Of a DNA stretch of 64,000 bases, positions 17,401-26,073 are shown piece by piece. How positions within the stretch are numbered: position 1 is the stretch's first letter; each line of letters begins with the position of its first letter. Source of the stretch: WLNJ01 sp037131165. GTDB lineage: Bacteria > Actinomycetota > Thermoleophilia > Solirubrobacterales > Solirubrobacteraceae. The notes under the pieces were generated by a model. The model saw only the letters and a program-made list of their open reading frames with translations, was not told where the DNA came from and made no database searches. Made by a program: the position numbers and the translations under genes. The stretch is from NCBI GenBank assembly GCA_037131165.1, contig JBAXRO010000002.1:10070-74069 (forward strand). Reading direction: 5' to 3'.

Positions 17401-18023
17401 GCGATCAGATCGGCCACCGCGTCGGCGGCGGCCAGCAGCAGTTCGCCCGGGGGCAGGCTCGCGTCGAGCACCCTGAACCGTTCAGGCTCGGCCTCCGCGA
17501 AGCGTGAGTAGGCGGCCGCGATCTCGGTGAAGAAGGAGTCGTCCTCGGCCTCGAGCCGGTCGGGGGCCTCCCCCCTCGAGTAAGCCCGTTGCCTGGCTGC
17601 GGCAGGGTCGATCGCGAGCAGCAGGGTGCGATCGGGGACCAGGCCACCGGTGGCGAAGCGGTTGATCGCGGCAACGTCCTCGACCCCGAGTCCGCGGGCA
17701 ACGCCTTGGTAGGCGAGCGAGGAGTCGACGTAGCGGTCGAGCAGCACCCACGAGCCGGAGTACATAAGCGGGGTGACTTCCTGCTCGATCAGCTCCGCTC
17801 TGGCGGCGGCGTAGAGCAGTGCTTCGGCCCGCCCGCCGATCGTCATCTCGGGATCCTTGAGCAGATCGCGGATCCTCTCGGAGAGGACGACACCGCCAGG
17901 CTCGCGCAGGAGCCGGGCATCCACCCCGTGCCGCTCGGCGAGGAGTTCGACGAGTGAAACGGCGAGGGTCGTCTTGCCGGCCCCGTCGATCCCCTCGACG
18001 GTTATCAGTCTCCCCATTGGCAC
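17379..18023 (-). CDS. tmk: Thymidylate kinase
   Basis: A 214-residue kinase that phosphorylates dTMP to dTDP. P-loop VEGIDGAGKTT lies near the N-terminus, then REPGG (DRX-type substrate contact), LLYAAARAELI, LLDRYVDSSLAYQG and AAARQRAYSRG/DRLEAEDD in the lid area. The GTG at 18023 is chosen because TAGGGT lies 7 bases upstream (leaderless pattern); ATG at 18017 in the same frame is the alternative. The gene is divergent from holB across 48 bases and overlaps galE tail to tail. Pairing tmk and holB in replication/nucleotide supply is common in bacteria. Confidence 0.95.
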   Translation of the reverse strand: MPMGRLITVEGIDGAGKTTLAVSLVELLAERHGVDARLLREPGGVVLSERIRDLLKDPEMTIGGRAEALLYAAARAELIEQEVTPLMYSGSWVLLDRYVDSSLAYQGVARGLGVEDVAAINRFATGGLVPDRTLLLAIDPAAARQRAYSRGEAPDRLEAEDDSFFTEIAAAYSRFAEAEPERFRVLDASLPPGELLLAAADAVADLIAQTDSAP

Positions 18024-18030
18024 GAGTCCG

Positions 18031-18036
18031 ACCCTA
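18031..18036 (-). promoter_or_regulatory. Putative -10 element (TAGGGT) of leaderless tmk
   Basis: Read on the minus strand, TAGGGT stands 7 bases before the GTG at 18023. It fits the TANNNT pattern repeated at other genes here. Confidence 0.5.
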
Positions 18037-18071
18037 CCCGCCCGGGTCGCCGCCTATTCTCCTGCGGCGCA

Positions 18072-19178
18072 ATGGACGTGCTCGCCAAACACGCTCAGGC
18101 CAACGCGGTGTTCGCGCCTGTGCTCGAAGGCCGGGTCGCCGCATCCCACGCTTACCTGCTGCACGGCCCGGCAGGAAGCGGGCGCTCGGAGGTCGCAGCG
18201 CTGGTCGCGACCGCCTTGCTGGCCGAAGGGTCGGCCAGAGACGACACCGCGAGCCGGGTCGAGGCCCGGTCCCACCCGGACCTCACCTGGATCACCCCGG
18301 CCGGCGCGAACGGCGAGGTACTGGTGGACGACATCCGTGACCGGGTGGTGGCTGCGGTCCCGATGACCCCGTTCGAAGCGAGGCGCCGGGTGTTCGTGAT
18401 CGAGGGGGCCGACCGGATGAACGAATCGGCCGCCAATGCCTTCCTCAAGACGCTGGAGGAGCCGCCGGCCTTCGCGCACCTGATCCTGATCGCCGATTCT
18501 CTCGACTCCGTCATGCCGACGCTGGTGTCGCGCTGCCAGACGGTGAGGTTCGACCCGGCCGGCACGGCCGAGCTGGCAGCGATGCTGGAACGTGAGGGCG
18601 TCCCCACCGCGCTCGCACTCGAATGCGCAGAGCTTGCCGACGGTGACGGAGCCAGGGCCAAGATGCTCGCCGAGGACAGCGGCGGGACGCTCAGGCGCGG
18701 CGGCGAGGAACTGGCGCGCGCAGCCCTGACGGGCAGTTCAGCCACTGCGAGGCCATGGGTCGAGCTGATTGCATCCGCCGCGGAGTTGGGAAAAGCCGCA
18801 GGCGAGGAAGTGCGAAGGGAGTCCGAGGAGCGGCTCGAGACGGCGGCGCGCAGCGAACGCTCGCGGATCGAACGCGATGCCGAGGAGCAGGGCAAGCGGG
18901 CTCAGCGCAGGGCCGAGAGCGCAGCGGTGGACCTCGCCCTGTTCATCGCCGAGTCGTGGCTGCGCGACCTCCACAGGTCCAGCCTCGGTGCCGGTGACCT
19001 GATCGCCAACGACCGGCGTCGAGCCGAGGTGACTGAGCTTTCGCGCTCGACGGCACCGTCGCGGGTAAGGTTTGCGATCGACATGATCGGTCGGACCCGC
19101 CGGGCACTCCGGTTGAACGTAACCCGGGAGCTCGCGCTCGAGTCCCTCGCCCACCGCCTCGACGGCGTACTTCGATGA
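18072..19178 (+). CDS. holB: DNA polymerase III delta' subunit
   Basis: A 368-residue clamp-loader subunit. It shows the AAA+ fold with a P-loop-like HGPAGSGRSEVA, and the sensor/SRC region: VFVIEGADRMNESAANAFLKTLEEPP and LPTLVSRCQTVRF-like sequence (MPTLVSRCQTVRF). The degenerate P-loop end and the lack of a zinc site suggest delta' rather than gamma/tau. The C-terminal half is helical with a long charged coil (EEVRRESEERLETA). The ATG at 18072 has a TATTCT box 11 bases upstream. The stop overlaps the uppP start as ATGA. Confidence 0.88.
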   Translation: MDVLAKHAQANAVFAPVLEGRVAASHAYLLHGPAGSGRSEVAALVATALLAEGSARDDTASRVEARSHPDLTWITPAGANGEVLVDDIRDRVVAAVPMTPFEARRRVFVIEGADRMNESAANAFLKTLEEPPAFAHLILIADSLDSVMPTLVSRCQTVRFDPAGTAELAAMLEREGVPTALALECAELADGDGARAKMLAEDSGGTLRRGGEELARAALTGSSATARPWVELIASAAELGKAAGEEVRRESEERLETAARSERSRIERDAEEQGKRAQRRAESAAVDLALFIAESWLRDLHRSSLGAGDLIANDRRRAEVTELSRSTAPSRVRFAIDMIGRTRRALRLNVTRELALESLAHRLDGVLR

Positions 19179-20026
19179 ACCTCCTCGCGGCGTCCGGAGC
19201 GGCGGACATGAACGCGCTCGAGGCGATCGTCCTCGGGATCGTCCAGGGCCTGACGGAGTTCCTCCCGATCTCCTCGACCGCCCACGTGAGGATCGTGCCC
19301 GCCCTGTTCGGCTGGGGCGATCCCGGAGCCGCCTTCACTGCGGTGATCCAGCTCGGCACGATGGCGGCGGTCGTCATCTACTTCAGGGCCGACCTTTGGC
19401 GCATCTTCACGACCTGGCTGCGGTCGCTGCCGAACGCGGAACTGCGCTCGAGCCACGACGCGAAGATGGGCTGGTACATCCTGCTGGGCACCCTGCCGGT
19501 CGGGATCTTCGGCTTCATCTTCAAGGACCAGATCGAGACCGCCGCGAGGTCGCTGTGGGTGATCGGCACCGTGATGATCCTGTTCTCTCTGGTGATGGCC
19601 TCGGCCGACCAGACGGCGAAGCGGACCCGAGCGGTCGAGGACCTCGACCGCAAGGATGCAGCGATTATCGGCCTCTGGCAGGCGCTTGCGCTGATCCCAG
19701 GGGTCTCGCGCTCGGGAGCGACGATCAGCGCCGGCCTTTTCCGCGGCCTCGACGAGGTCGCCGCAGCCCGATACTCGTTCCTGCTGAGCGTGCCTGCGGT
19801 CGTGGCAAGCGGTCTGTTCGAGCTGAGGAAGATCGGCGAGGCTGGGGTTCACCCAAGCTTCGCGATGACCGCGATCGCGGCACTGTTTGCCTTCATCTCG
19901 GGATACGCAGCGATCGCGTTCCTGCTGCGCTGGCTGACGACCCACAACCTGCGGCCGTTCGTCGTCTACCGGATCGTCGTCGGGGCCGGGATCCTGATCC
20001 TGACCGGCTTCGGCGTCATTTCCTGA
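19175..20026 (+). CDS. uppP: Undecaprenyl-diphosphatase
   Basis: A 283-residue integral membrane enzyme (BacA/UppP) that dephosphorylates undecaprenyl pyrophosphate to recycle the lipid carrier for peptidoglycan and other glycans. The two family motifs are visible: GLTEFLPISSTAH with the preceding Glu in VQGLTEF, and PGVSRSGATISAGL. Eight hydrophobic segments are present. ATG 19175 couples to holB through ATGA; an internal ATG at 19208 would begin exactly at the first helix and is an alternative. Activity would serve the polysaccharide pathways encoded elsewhere in the window. Confidence 0.95.
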   Translation: MNLLAASGAADMNALEAIVLGIVQGLTEFLPISSTAHVRIVPALFGWGDPGAAFTAVIQLGTMAAVVIYFRADLWRIFTTWLRSLPNAELRSSHDAKMGWYILLGTLPVGIFGFIFKDQIETAARSLWVIGTVMILFSLVMASADQTAKRTRAVEDLDRKDAAIIGLWQALALIPGVSRSGATISAGLFRGLDEVAAARYSFLLSVPAVVASGLFELRKIGEAGVHPSFAMTAIAALFAFISGYAAIAFLLRWLTTHNLRPFVVYRIVVGAGILILTGFGVIS

Positions 20027-20035
20027 GCGACCGGC

Positions 20036-20914
20036 TCAGCGAAGGTCAATGGGCCCGAGGTCGACCTCGAGGCCCCACGTCTCGAACCCCCTGAAGCCAC
20101 CGAACTGCTTGTGGTCGGGACCGTGGAAGTCGGTCGAACCGGTAGTCATCAGGCCGAGCTCGCGCGCAAGCGAGTGGAGCTGCTCGGTCTCCGAGCGGCT
20201 GTGGGTGACGTAGAAGCATTCGATCCCGTCGAGCCCGTCGGCGGCGAATCGCCTGACTGCATCGTCGACCGCCTCGACCCCGTATTCGCCGGCCGGGAAG
20301 AACGGGTGGGCGTAGACGGCCACGCCGCCTGCGTCATGGACCCAGCCGATCGCCTCGGCGACCGTCGGGTGGTGCCTCGAGACGAAGGCCTCCTTGCCGC
20401 GGCTGATCAGCGCCTCGATCACGTCGCCCGTGCTCTCGAAACCCCGTTCCGCGATCCGCTCGGCATTTTCGGGGTCGCGCAGCAGGGCCTCTGCGAGGTG
20501 CGGGCGGCCGAGCGTCCCTCCCTCAGCTTCGAGCAGTCGGAGATATTCAAGGTCGATGCTCCAGCCCGCCCGCTCGAGCTCCTCGGCCATCAGGTGACTG
20601 CGGCGGACCCTCTCCGCTCGGGCCTCGGCGAGGCGGGCCAGCAGCTCGGGGTCGCTGTGGTCGACGAGATAGCCGACGAGGTGAATGTCGTCGTGGTCGT
20701 CGTCGACTGCGGTGATCTCGACTGCGGGCACGATGGCGATGCCGTGCTCGGCACCGGCCTCGAGCGCCTCGGCGACGCCATCGAGGTTGTCGTGGTCGGA
20801 GAGGGCGAGCAACTCAACTCCCGCCGCGGCGGCACGGGCTACGACTTCGCGCGGGCGGAGCTCGCCGTCGCTGAAGACGGAGTGCGACTGAAGGTCGAAG
20901 GTCGGCCTCTCCAC
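20036..20914 (-). CDS. PHP domain metal-dependent phosphoesterase (RNase AM/YciV type)
   Basis: A 292-residue PHP protein. Metal ligands are visible in DLQSHSVFSDGELRP, ALSDHDNLDG, VPAVEITAV, SRHHPTVAEAI, VAVYAHPFFP and GSTDFHGPDHK. This set matches the cytoplasmic 5'-3' exoribonuclease/3',5'-nucleoside bisphosphate phosphatase group. The GTG at 20914 is favoured because TACCAT lies 7 bases upstream on the minus strand and there is no Shine-Dalgarno site. It is divergent from the hisN-type gene and convergent with uppP, leaving a 9-base gap. Exact substrate (pAp, pAMP or RNA ends) cannot be told. Confidence 0.85.
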   Translation of the reverse strand: MERPTFDLQSHSVFSDGELRPREVVARAAAAGVELLALSDHDNLDGVAEALEAGAEHGIAIVPAVEITAVDDDHDDIHLVGYLVDHSDPELLARLAEARAERVRRSHLMAEELERAGWSIDLEYLRLLEAEGGTLGRPHLAEALLRDPENAERIAERGFESTGDVIEALISRGKEAFVSRHHPTVAEAIGWVHDAGGVAVYAHPFFPAGEYGVEAVDDAVRRFAADGLDGIECFYVTHSRSETEQLHSLARELGLMTTGSTDFHGPDHKQFGGFRGFETWGLEVDLGPIDLR

Positions 20915-20921
20915 CAGTGCG

Positions 20922-20927
20922 ATGGTA
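20922..20927 (-). promoter_or_regulatory. Putative -10 element (TACCAT) of leaderless PHP gene
   Basis: TACCAT on the minus strand, 7 bases from the GTG at 20914. Confidence 0.5.
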
Positions 20928-20961
20928 CGGGTCCGGCGGACGGCCGGTCGGCGGCTGCCTC

Positions 20962-20967
20962 TACCCT
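20962..20967 (+). promoter_or_regulatory. Putative -10 element (TACCCT) of leaderless hisN-type gene
   Basis: TACCCT stands 6 bases before the GTG at 20974. No ribosome binding site precedes the start. Confidence 0.5.
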
Positions 20968-20973
20968 GCGCCT

Positions 20974-21747
20974 GTGTCCGACCTGCCGGCAGACCTCGCA
21001 CTGGCCCTGAGACTCGCCGACGCCGCCGACTCGGAGACCCTCCAGCGCTTCCAGGGGCGTGACCTGCGGGTCGAGACCAAGCCCGACAGGACACCGGTCA
21101 CCGAGGCCGACCTGGCGGCCGAGGCAGCGATGCTCGAGTTGCTGGCAAGCGAGCGCGCCGGCGATTCGATCCTGAGCGAGGAGGCCGGCGCCTCCGGCTC
21201 CGGTGAGCGCCAATGGGTACTCGACCCGGTCGACGGGACAAAGCAGTTCCTGCGCGGACTGCCGTCGTGGGCGACCCTGATCGCATTGAGGGAATCCGGG
21301 GAGACGATCGTCGCTGTCGTCTCGGCCCCGGCGCTGCGCCGCCGCTGGTGGGCTACCCGCGGGGGCGGCTCATTCGCCGATGGTGGCGACAGACTGAAGG
21401 TCAGCGCCGTGAGCGACTTGGCGGACTCCGTCCTGCTGCACGCCGAGCTGAGCGCGTGGCAGTCGGTCGGTGGTCCGGAGCCGCTGGTCGCGCTGGCCAG
21501 CGAGTGCTGGCAGAGCAGGGGCTACGGGGACTTCTGGATCCACTGCCTCGTAGCCGAGGGGGCCGCGGAGATCGCAGCCGAGCCGGGTCCGAGCCTTTGG
21601 GACCTGGCCGCCCCGGCGCTGATCGTCGAGGAGGCCGGCGGGCGCTTCACGTCGCTGACGGGCGAGCCCGGCCCCGAGGGTGGCTCCGCCCTGTCGACCA
21701 ACGGGCTGCTGCACGACGCCGCACTCGAGTCGTTGGCCAGACGCTAA
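20974..21747 (+). CDS. hisN: Inositol-monophosphatase family phosphatase, histidinol-phosphatase (HisN) type
   Basis: A 257-residue Mg-dependent, Li-sensitive type phosphatase. Motifs: TPVTEADLAAE, ILSEEAG (metal-binding Glu-Glu), WVLDPVDGTKQFLRGLPSW (DPxDGT) and SLWDLAAPALIVEEAGG (WDxAA). The FLRGLPSWATLIAL extension of the second motif is more like HisN than inositol monophosphatase, so dephosphorylation of histidinol phosphate in histidine biosynthesis is likely; no other his gene is nearby to confirm this. GTG 20974 is selected by the TACCCT element; an upstream ATG in frame at 20917 would overlap the divergent PHP promoter. Confidence 0.8.
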   Translation: MSDLPADLALALRLADAADSETLQRFQGRDLRVETKPDRTPVTEADLAAEAAMLELLASERAGDSILSEEAGASGSGERQWVLDPVDGTKQFLRGLPSWATLIALRESGETIVAVVSAPALRRRWWATRGGGSFADGGDRLKVSAVSDLADSVLLHAELSAWQSVGGPEPLVALASECWQSRGYGDFWIHCLVAEGAAEIAAEPGPSLWDLAAPALIVEEAGGRFTSLTGEPGPEGGSALSTNGLLHDAALESLARR

Positions 21748-21763
21748 AGGACCCCGGAACAAG

Positions 21764-21797
21764 TTGAGCCGGCCGACCTCGCGGTCGACCGGCTCAA
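21764..21797. terminator. Strong hairpin in convergent gap
   Basis: Fifteen-base arms with a single mismatch around loop TCGC. On the minus strand it is preceded by TTTTT; on the plus strand it ends the hisN-type transcript 16 bases after the stop, but without a U-tract. Confidence 0.6.
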
Positions 21798-21810
21798 AAA
21801 GGAAGAAACC

Positions 21811-21836
21811 GTCCGCCGCGCTTTCGCGCGGCGGAC
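21811..21836 (-). terminator. Rho-independent terminator of beta-helix gene
   Basis: Perfect 11-bp stem (GTCCGCCGCGC / GCGCGGCGGAC) with loop TTTC. Read on the minus strand it is followed by GGTTTCTTCCTTTTT, a good U-rich tail, and begins 11 bases after the stop of the minus-strand gene. Confidence 0.8.
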
Positions 21837-21847
21837 TTTCAGGATCC

Positions 21848-23707
21848 TCAGGGAGTTGCGGGAGCTCCCCCTGTCTGACCGGTGCAGCCCTTGTAGGGGG
21901 CCGCGATCACGCAGCGCTCGAGCGGCTTGCCGAAACCGGCGGGCCATGCTCCAGGGCTTCCGTGAACGAAGAAACGACCGTCGTGGTCACGGTTGTCGAC
22001 CGTGTCCTCACCTGTCGGGTCGACCGCGCCAAGACCGGTGCCTCCCGAAGCAGCGGAATCATCGGCGAAGCTCAGCATCCAGAAGTAGGCGTCGCTCAGC
22101 TGGCCGGGCATCGTGGAGCTGTACTTCGGAGTCCCGGTCGGGTTGCAGGTCTGCCACTGGTTGGCGAGGGCAGTGACCTGCGGGAGGTTCCTCCCGATCT
22201 CCACCAACGGCTGACCGACCGGCGGCGTGTTGGCGTAAGTGCCAGAACCGCCGACGCAGTTGCCGGTACCGTCGTTGGAAGTGACGATGTCACGCCCGTT
22301 CCGGTTGACGTACGTCGTACCCGCCGTCGGGTTGAACCATCCCATCGAGTTGCCGAAGATCTTGTTCCACTTCGGGATCGCGGCCTGCTTCATGGTTCCG
22401 CAGTCGGCGCTTGTCGCGTTTGCCCCACCGCACAGCTTCTTCCAGTTGCCCGAGTCCTTGATCAGGATCTCAGGGTTGATCACCGCAACACCGGCGAGCT
22501 TGTTGCCCCAGATGCGGTTCTTGCTGACGTCGGTCTTCTGCGATCCGAACAGCAGCACGCCGATCCCGGGCGGGTAGGCAGCTCCACCACCGAGGCCACC
22601 GGCGTTCAGCGGGAACGGGGCACCCTTGAAGTAGTTGAAGTTGTTGGCGTAGATGTCGTTGTCGGTGTACTGGTTCTCGGCAGGCGGAGGCCAGTTCTCA
22701 CCCATGGTGATGTTGGGAACGATGCCCATGCCGTTGTTGAAGATCCGGCTCTTGGTGATCGTCACGTAGCGGCTGTTCGTGCCCGAGTAACCGAGCTCGT
22801 TGCCCCACATCTTGACCCCGGCGATGTACGTGCGGCTCGCTGTGGTCTGCTTCGGGGTCTCCCCGATGTAGAAGGCGGAGTCGTTGTTGTAGTACGCCTC
22901 CGAGTTGATGAACGCACCACCCGCGCTGGTCCTGGCAAAGATGCCGTAGACGCCGCCGAAAGAGGCGGTGACGTTGTCGACCGTGAAGGTGTCGGCGTAG
23001 GTGTACTTGGTGCCTCCGACCGTGACCGTCTTCGTTCCGAAGCTCTCAGCCTTGCTGAGGGGCGCCTTCGGCTCGAGAACGGTGTTGGCCGTCTCCAGCT
23101 GGCGCCAGTACGACTCCGGCACGCCCGAGCGAACGATCCAGACGCCGTTGCCCTTGTAGTTGGTGACGGTCAGGTTCTTGACCGTGACGCCGACCGCTGC
23201 ATCGATCGTGATCGCGTTCTCACGCGGAGTGACGCCGGCGTAAGGGCCGGATGCGATCGGGGACTCGGAGAGGGTCGCAAGATCGACTACGACCTTGGAG
23301 CGATCAGTGGAAGAACCCTGGATCGTCAGGCCGTCGAACTTGTGGCCCTGCGCGAGGACGAACTCGCGGTAGGTGCCGGGTGACACGGTGATGGTGAAGA
23401 CGGACTTGTGCTTGGTCGCGTTTGCCGACCCGGCGTACTCGACCGCCTTCTGGATGGTGCTGAAGCAGTAGTTCTTGTCCGTCTTTGCCCTGGTGTCGTT
23501 GATCTTCGACGCGGGCGCCTGGCAGACGCTGAGCGACTTCTTCGACTTGCCCTTTGACGAATTCACCGTGCCGGGGTTCGCCGGCGGCTCGTAGGCCGAT
23601 GCTGCCGGGGCGACCGCGAGAGCGGCGAGAGCCGCAAGCGCTGCCGCGCGGGTTGTCCTGCGTGTGTGGGTCATGTCGACCGTGTTCCTCCCTCTCCTTG
23701 GTTTCAT
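21848..23707 (-). CDS. Secreted right-handed parallel beta-helix protein
   Basis: A 619-residue exported protein. A signal peptide (RRTTRAAALAALAALAVAPAASA) is followed by Cys-containing SVCQAPAS and NYCFSTIQKAVEYA, then VTVSPGTYREFVLAQGH-like sequence, which is the usual opening of pectate-lyase-like beta helices. Repeated rungs with N-rich turns follow (NITMGENW, YTDNDIYANNFNYF, KNRIWGNKLAGVAVI). No clear lyase or hydrolase active site is seen. The ATG at 23707 shares TGATG with the multicopper oxidase stop and has GGAGG 4 bases upstream; an ATG at 23674 would give a shorter, more usual signal-peptide n-region. It probably works outside the cell with the upstream copper oxidase. Confidence 0.7.
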   Translation of the reverse strand: MKPRRGRNTVDMTHTRRTTRAAALAALAALAVAPAASAYEPPANPGTVNSSKGKSKKSLSVCQAPASKINDTRAKTDKNYCFSTIQKAVEYAGSANATKHKSVFTITVSPGTYREFVLAQGHKFDGLTIQGSSTDRSKVVVDLATLSESPIASGPYAGVTPRENAITIDAAVGVTVKNLTVTNYKGNGVWIVRSGVPESYWRQLETANTVLEPKAPLSKAESFGTKTVTVGGTKYTYADTFTVDNVTASFGGVYGIFARTSAGGAFINSEAYYNNDSAFYIGETPKQTTASRTYIAGVKMWGNELGYSGTNSRYVTITKSRIFNNGMGIVPNITMGENWPPPAENQYTDNDIYANNFNYFKGAPFPLNAGGLGGGAAYPPGIGVLLFGSQKTDVSKNRIWGNKLAGVAVINPEILIKDSGNWKKLCGGANATSADCGTMKQAAIPKWNKIFGNSMGWFNPTAGTTYVNRNGRDIVTSNDGTGNCVGGSGTYANTPPVGQPLVEIGRNLPQVTALANQWQTCNPTGTPKYSSTMPGQLSDAYFWMLSFADDSAASGGTGLGAVDPTGEDTVDNRDHDGRFFVHGSPGAWPAGFGKPLERCVIAAPYKGCTGQTGGAPATP

Positions 23708-24930
23708 CACGCCTCCACGAGGTACCAACCGGCCATGCCGGCGTCCATGTGGGCCGCGACGTGGCAATGGTAAAGCCATCGCCCTGGGTTGTCTTCCTTG
23801 AACCGGGCGCTCAACGTCTCGCTCGGCCCCACTGTGGGGCTGTCCACGAGCATCCCGCCGCTGTCCGGCCAGCGGTGCCCGTGGATGTGGAAGGTGTGGA
23901 AATCATTGTTCGAGCCGAACACATGGATGTCGACCTGATCGCCGACCTTCGACTTCATCGTCGGCGTGTTGCCTGCGAAAGCCCGACCGTTGATCGTGTG
24001 GAGCATCTGGCCCTGACGGGTGACCGCGGGCGCGAAGCTGTGCAGGTGGAGGAAGTGCTCGGAGTCCGGCTTGGGTGCGTCCTTCTCGCGGACCACGATC
24101 GAGCCGAACAGGCCGCGGGCCGAGTTGAGCACGTGGTTTGGCCCGTGGTCGTGGTACGGCCATGCCCCGACGCTGGTCGGCAGGCACTCCCAGCGGTAGA
24201 CGAACTCCTCGCCGGGGGCGACGAAGCCACCGGCCCGGGTGAAGTCCGCGAGGTAGATCCCGTCGTAGTCAGGCGTGTAGCGAACGCCGTGGGGATGCAT
24301 CGTCAGTGGCTGCTCGAACCGATCGTCGGCATTGCGGAAGTGGACCTCGAGAACGTCACCCACCTCGGCCTCGAGCAACGGCCCGGGCATCTCGGGCTTG
24401 GCGACAGTGCCGTCCTCATAACGCTTCGGCCCGGAGAAGCCCGGCTCCATCTCTTGGTAGACGAGCGCCCAGAACGGCCTGAACGATCTCTGCATACCCA
24501 TCCATGTGTCGAAGCCGACACCCTTGCGCTTCTTGTTGGAGCCGATCAGGTCGCGGGTCGGGCCGAGCGGATCCCACAAGACCGGGGTTGCCTCGATCCA
24601 GTACTCGACGACCGAACCGCCCTCGGCCGGCTCGGGGACAGGGAAGACGCGATCGGCAGCGGGCGAGGACTCGTCGTCGCCCGCCGCGTAGGTGTCGACG
24701 ATGTCCCAGCCGACCGGCCGGGAGGCCGGGGTGGCCGCAGCCTTCGGGCCTCGCCGGCCGGCCTTCGGCCGCTTGAGCGAGGCGGCGGCGGAGTCGAGCT
24801 TGTTGACGTCACGCTCGCTGAGGTTCGGCAGGTCCTTCGCCGTCACGGCGCAGAAGAGACCGGCGGCTCCCGCCCCAAAGCTCAGGAAATCGCGGCGGTC
24901 GATCCCACCCTTACGTCTCTCATCCCCCAT
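23707..24930 (-). CDS. Tat-exported multicopper oxidase
   Basis: A 407-residue enzyme with a Tat signal (DRRDFLSFGAGAAG) and all copper-site motifs: MHPHGV, YHDHG, FHTFHIHGHRW and the late HCHVAAHMDAGM, which holds the type 1 and trinuclear ligands (HCH and Met axial ligand). Two cupredoxin domains are visible, fewer than in classical three-domain laccases, so it is a short or two-domain type. It would oxidise metals or phenolic/organic substrates extracellularly with O2. ATG 24930 begins the Tat motif region; a TACGAT box lies 10 bases upstream. It is coupled by TGATG to the beta-helix gene and divergent from a cupredoxin. Confidence 0.88.
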   Translation of the reverse strand: MGDERRKGGIDRRDFLSFGAGAAGLFCAVTAKDLPNLSERDVNKLDSAAASLKRPKAGRRGPKAAATPASRPVGWDIVDTYAAGDDESSPAADRVFPVPEPAEGGSVVEYWIEATPVLWDPLGPTRDLIGSNKKRKGVGFDTWMGMQRSFRPFWALVYQEMEPGFSGPKRYEDGTVAKPEMPGPLLEAEVGDVLEVHFRNADDRFEQPLTMHPHGVRYTPDYDGIYLADFTRAGGFVAPGEEFVYRWECLPTSVGAWPYHDHGPNHVLNSARGLFGSIVVREKDAPKPDSEHFLHLHSFAPAVTRQGQMLHTINGRAFAGNTPTMKSKVGDQVDIHVFGSNNDFHTFHIHGHRWPDSGGMLVDSPTVGPSETLSARFKEDNPGRWLYHCHVAAHMDAGMAGWYLVEA

Positions 24931-25087
24931 CCTGAACCGGATCGTACACAGGGAGAGGCCTCCGCGCGCCGGATGGCGCAGCGGCGCTCCTGACGGCCCG
25001 GGGGCGATAACGACAATCATTTTCGTCCTTGACCTGACTGGGTGATTGCGGGACTGGACAAGTGCCGCTTTCGAGTCCGGTCGCGGG

Positions 25088-25093
25088 TAAGCT
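25088..25093 (+). promoter_or_regulatory. Putative -10 element (TAAGCT) of leaderless cupredoxin gene
   Basis: TAAGCT is 8 bases before the ATG at 25102. Confidence 0.5.
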
Positions 25094-25101
25094 TCCGCGC
25101 T

Positions 25102-25857
25102 ATGTCCCAGAAGTCAATGCGCTCAATGGCCATCGTCCTGCTGGCAGCACTGCTCGTCGGAGGCGTCTGCCTGATGGTCCTCGACGTGGCCGGGGCTAAG
25201 CCGGCGAAGGCCGCGGCCGTCGCCGACATCGACGTGAGCCTGCTCGGCGACGAGAACGACGGCAACTACTTCTGGGAGGGGCAGAAGGAGGCCTGGGAGA
25301 AGGACGCAGACGCTCTCTCCGTCCAGTCCGGTCAGGCAAGGATCTTCTTCGTCTGGCCGCCGAACAACGGCTCGCACGACGTCAAGTTGCGCAAGTCGCA
25401 GAGCACGCCGGGCCTCACCTTCCCGGTCTCGGTCCTTCACCAGAACTACGGGACCGAGGACGAGCGCTGGCCCGCAGGGGGCTGGAAGCCCGGGAAGGCG
25501 GGCACGTACGCCCTCTACTGCTCGAAGCACACCGGCATGAAGATGCGCGTGATCGTCAAGGGCTTCGCGAGCCGGCTCGCGCCCGAGACCAAGCGAGGCA
25601 CCGTCAAGCGGGGAGCGAAGGCCGTGTACTCGAACGTCCGGGCCAACGTCCCCGCCAGGGCCACCGTGCGGATGGTCGCCTGCCGCAACTCGAGCTGCTC
25701 AAGCAGCCGCGGCATCTACCGCAAGGACTTCAACCTCCGGGCAGGCAATAACCGCCTTCGCCTCGGACTCGCCAGCGGGCTCGCACCGGGCCGCTACCAG
25801 GTCCAGGTCGTCACCCAAGCCGAAACCTTGCGCTCGGGATTCGTCGTCAACCGCTGA
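25102..25857 (+). CDS. Secreted cupredoxin (plastocyanin-like blue copper protein)
   Basis: A 251-residue exported protein with an N-terminal hydrophobic segment (AIVLLAALLVGGVCLMVLDVA). The cupredoxin domain shows a His ligand in NNGSHDVKL and the C-terminal cluster GTYALYCSKHTGMKMRVIV, where Cys, His and Met provide the type 1 copper site. After about residue 150 there is a basic Arg/Lys-rich domain with a Cys-rich SCSSSRG and a carbohydrate-type beta tail. It should carry electrons outside the membrane. The gene is divergent from a multicopper oxidase, so the pair is a plausible donor-acceptor set. Downstream, 25858-26053 contains no gene I can support. Confidence 0.85.
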   Translation: MSQKSMRSMAIVLLAALLVGGVCLMVLDVAGAKPAKAAAVADIDVSLLGDENDGNYFWEGQKEAWEKDADALSVQSGQARIFFVWPPNNGSHDVKLRKSQSTPGLTFPVSVLHQNYGTEDERWPAGGWKPGKAGTYALYCSKHTGMKMRVIVKGFASRLAPETKRGTVKRGAKAVYSNVRANVPARATVRMVACRNSSCSSSRGIYRKDFNLRAGNNRLRLGLASGLAPGRYQVQVVTQAETLRSGFVVNR

Positions 25858-26046
25858 GCGCGAAGCGCAGGCGATCGGTGACGGCGACCGCGTCGAAGTC
25901 AAGAGCGTTGGCGGCCGCCGAGACCTACCGGATCGCGGCCGACCCGACCGACATCCGCAGTCTCTGACCCCGGAGCGGGCAAGGCCCGCTGGAGCGAAGG
26001 AACCCCGAAGGGCGGCACCCAGCTGCCGCCATTCTCTTGGCCCGTG

Positions 26047-26073
26047 TTAGTATGTGAGTGCTTACTCACTTAG
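26047..26073. promoter_or_regulatory. TetR operator overlapping promoter and start of its own gene
   Basis: Perfect inverted repeat GTGAGT-GCTT-ACTCAC at 26054-26069, extended imperfectly outward (TTAGTAT on the left, TTAG on the right). A TAGTAT -10-like box is at 26048-26053. Its position over the promoter and the start of the tetR gene fits autorepression of tetR and the co-transcribed exporter. Confidence 0.75.

Noticed and set aside
25858..26053. Short frame with a GDRVEVKSVGG-like peptide between the cupredoxin and tetR genes
   Set aside because: It is very short, lacks a start site and no homology can be claimed; it may be a decayed remnant or chance.
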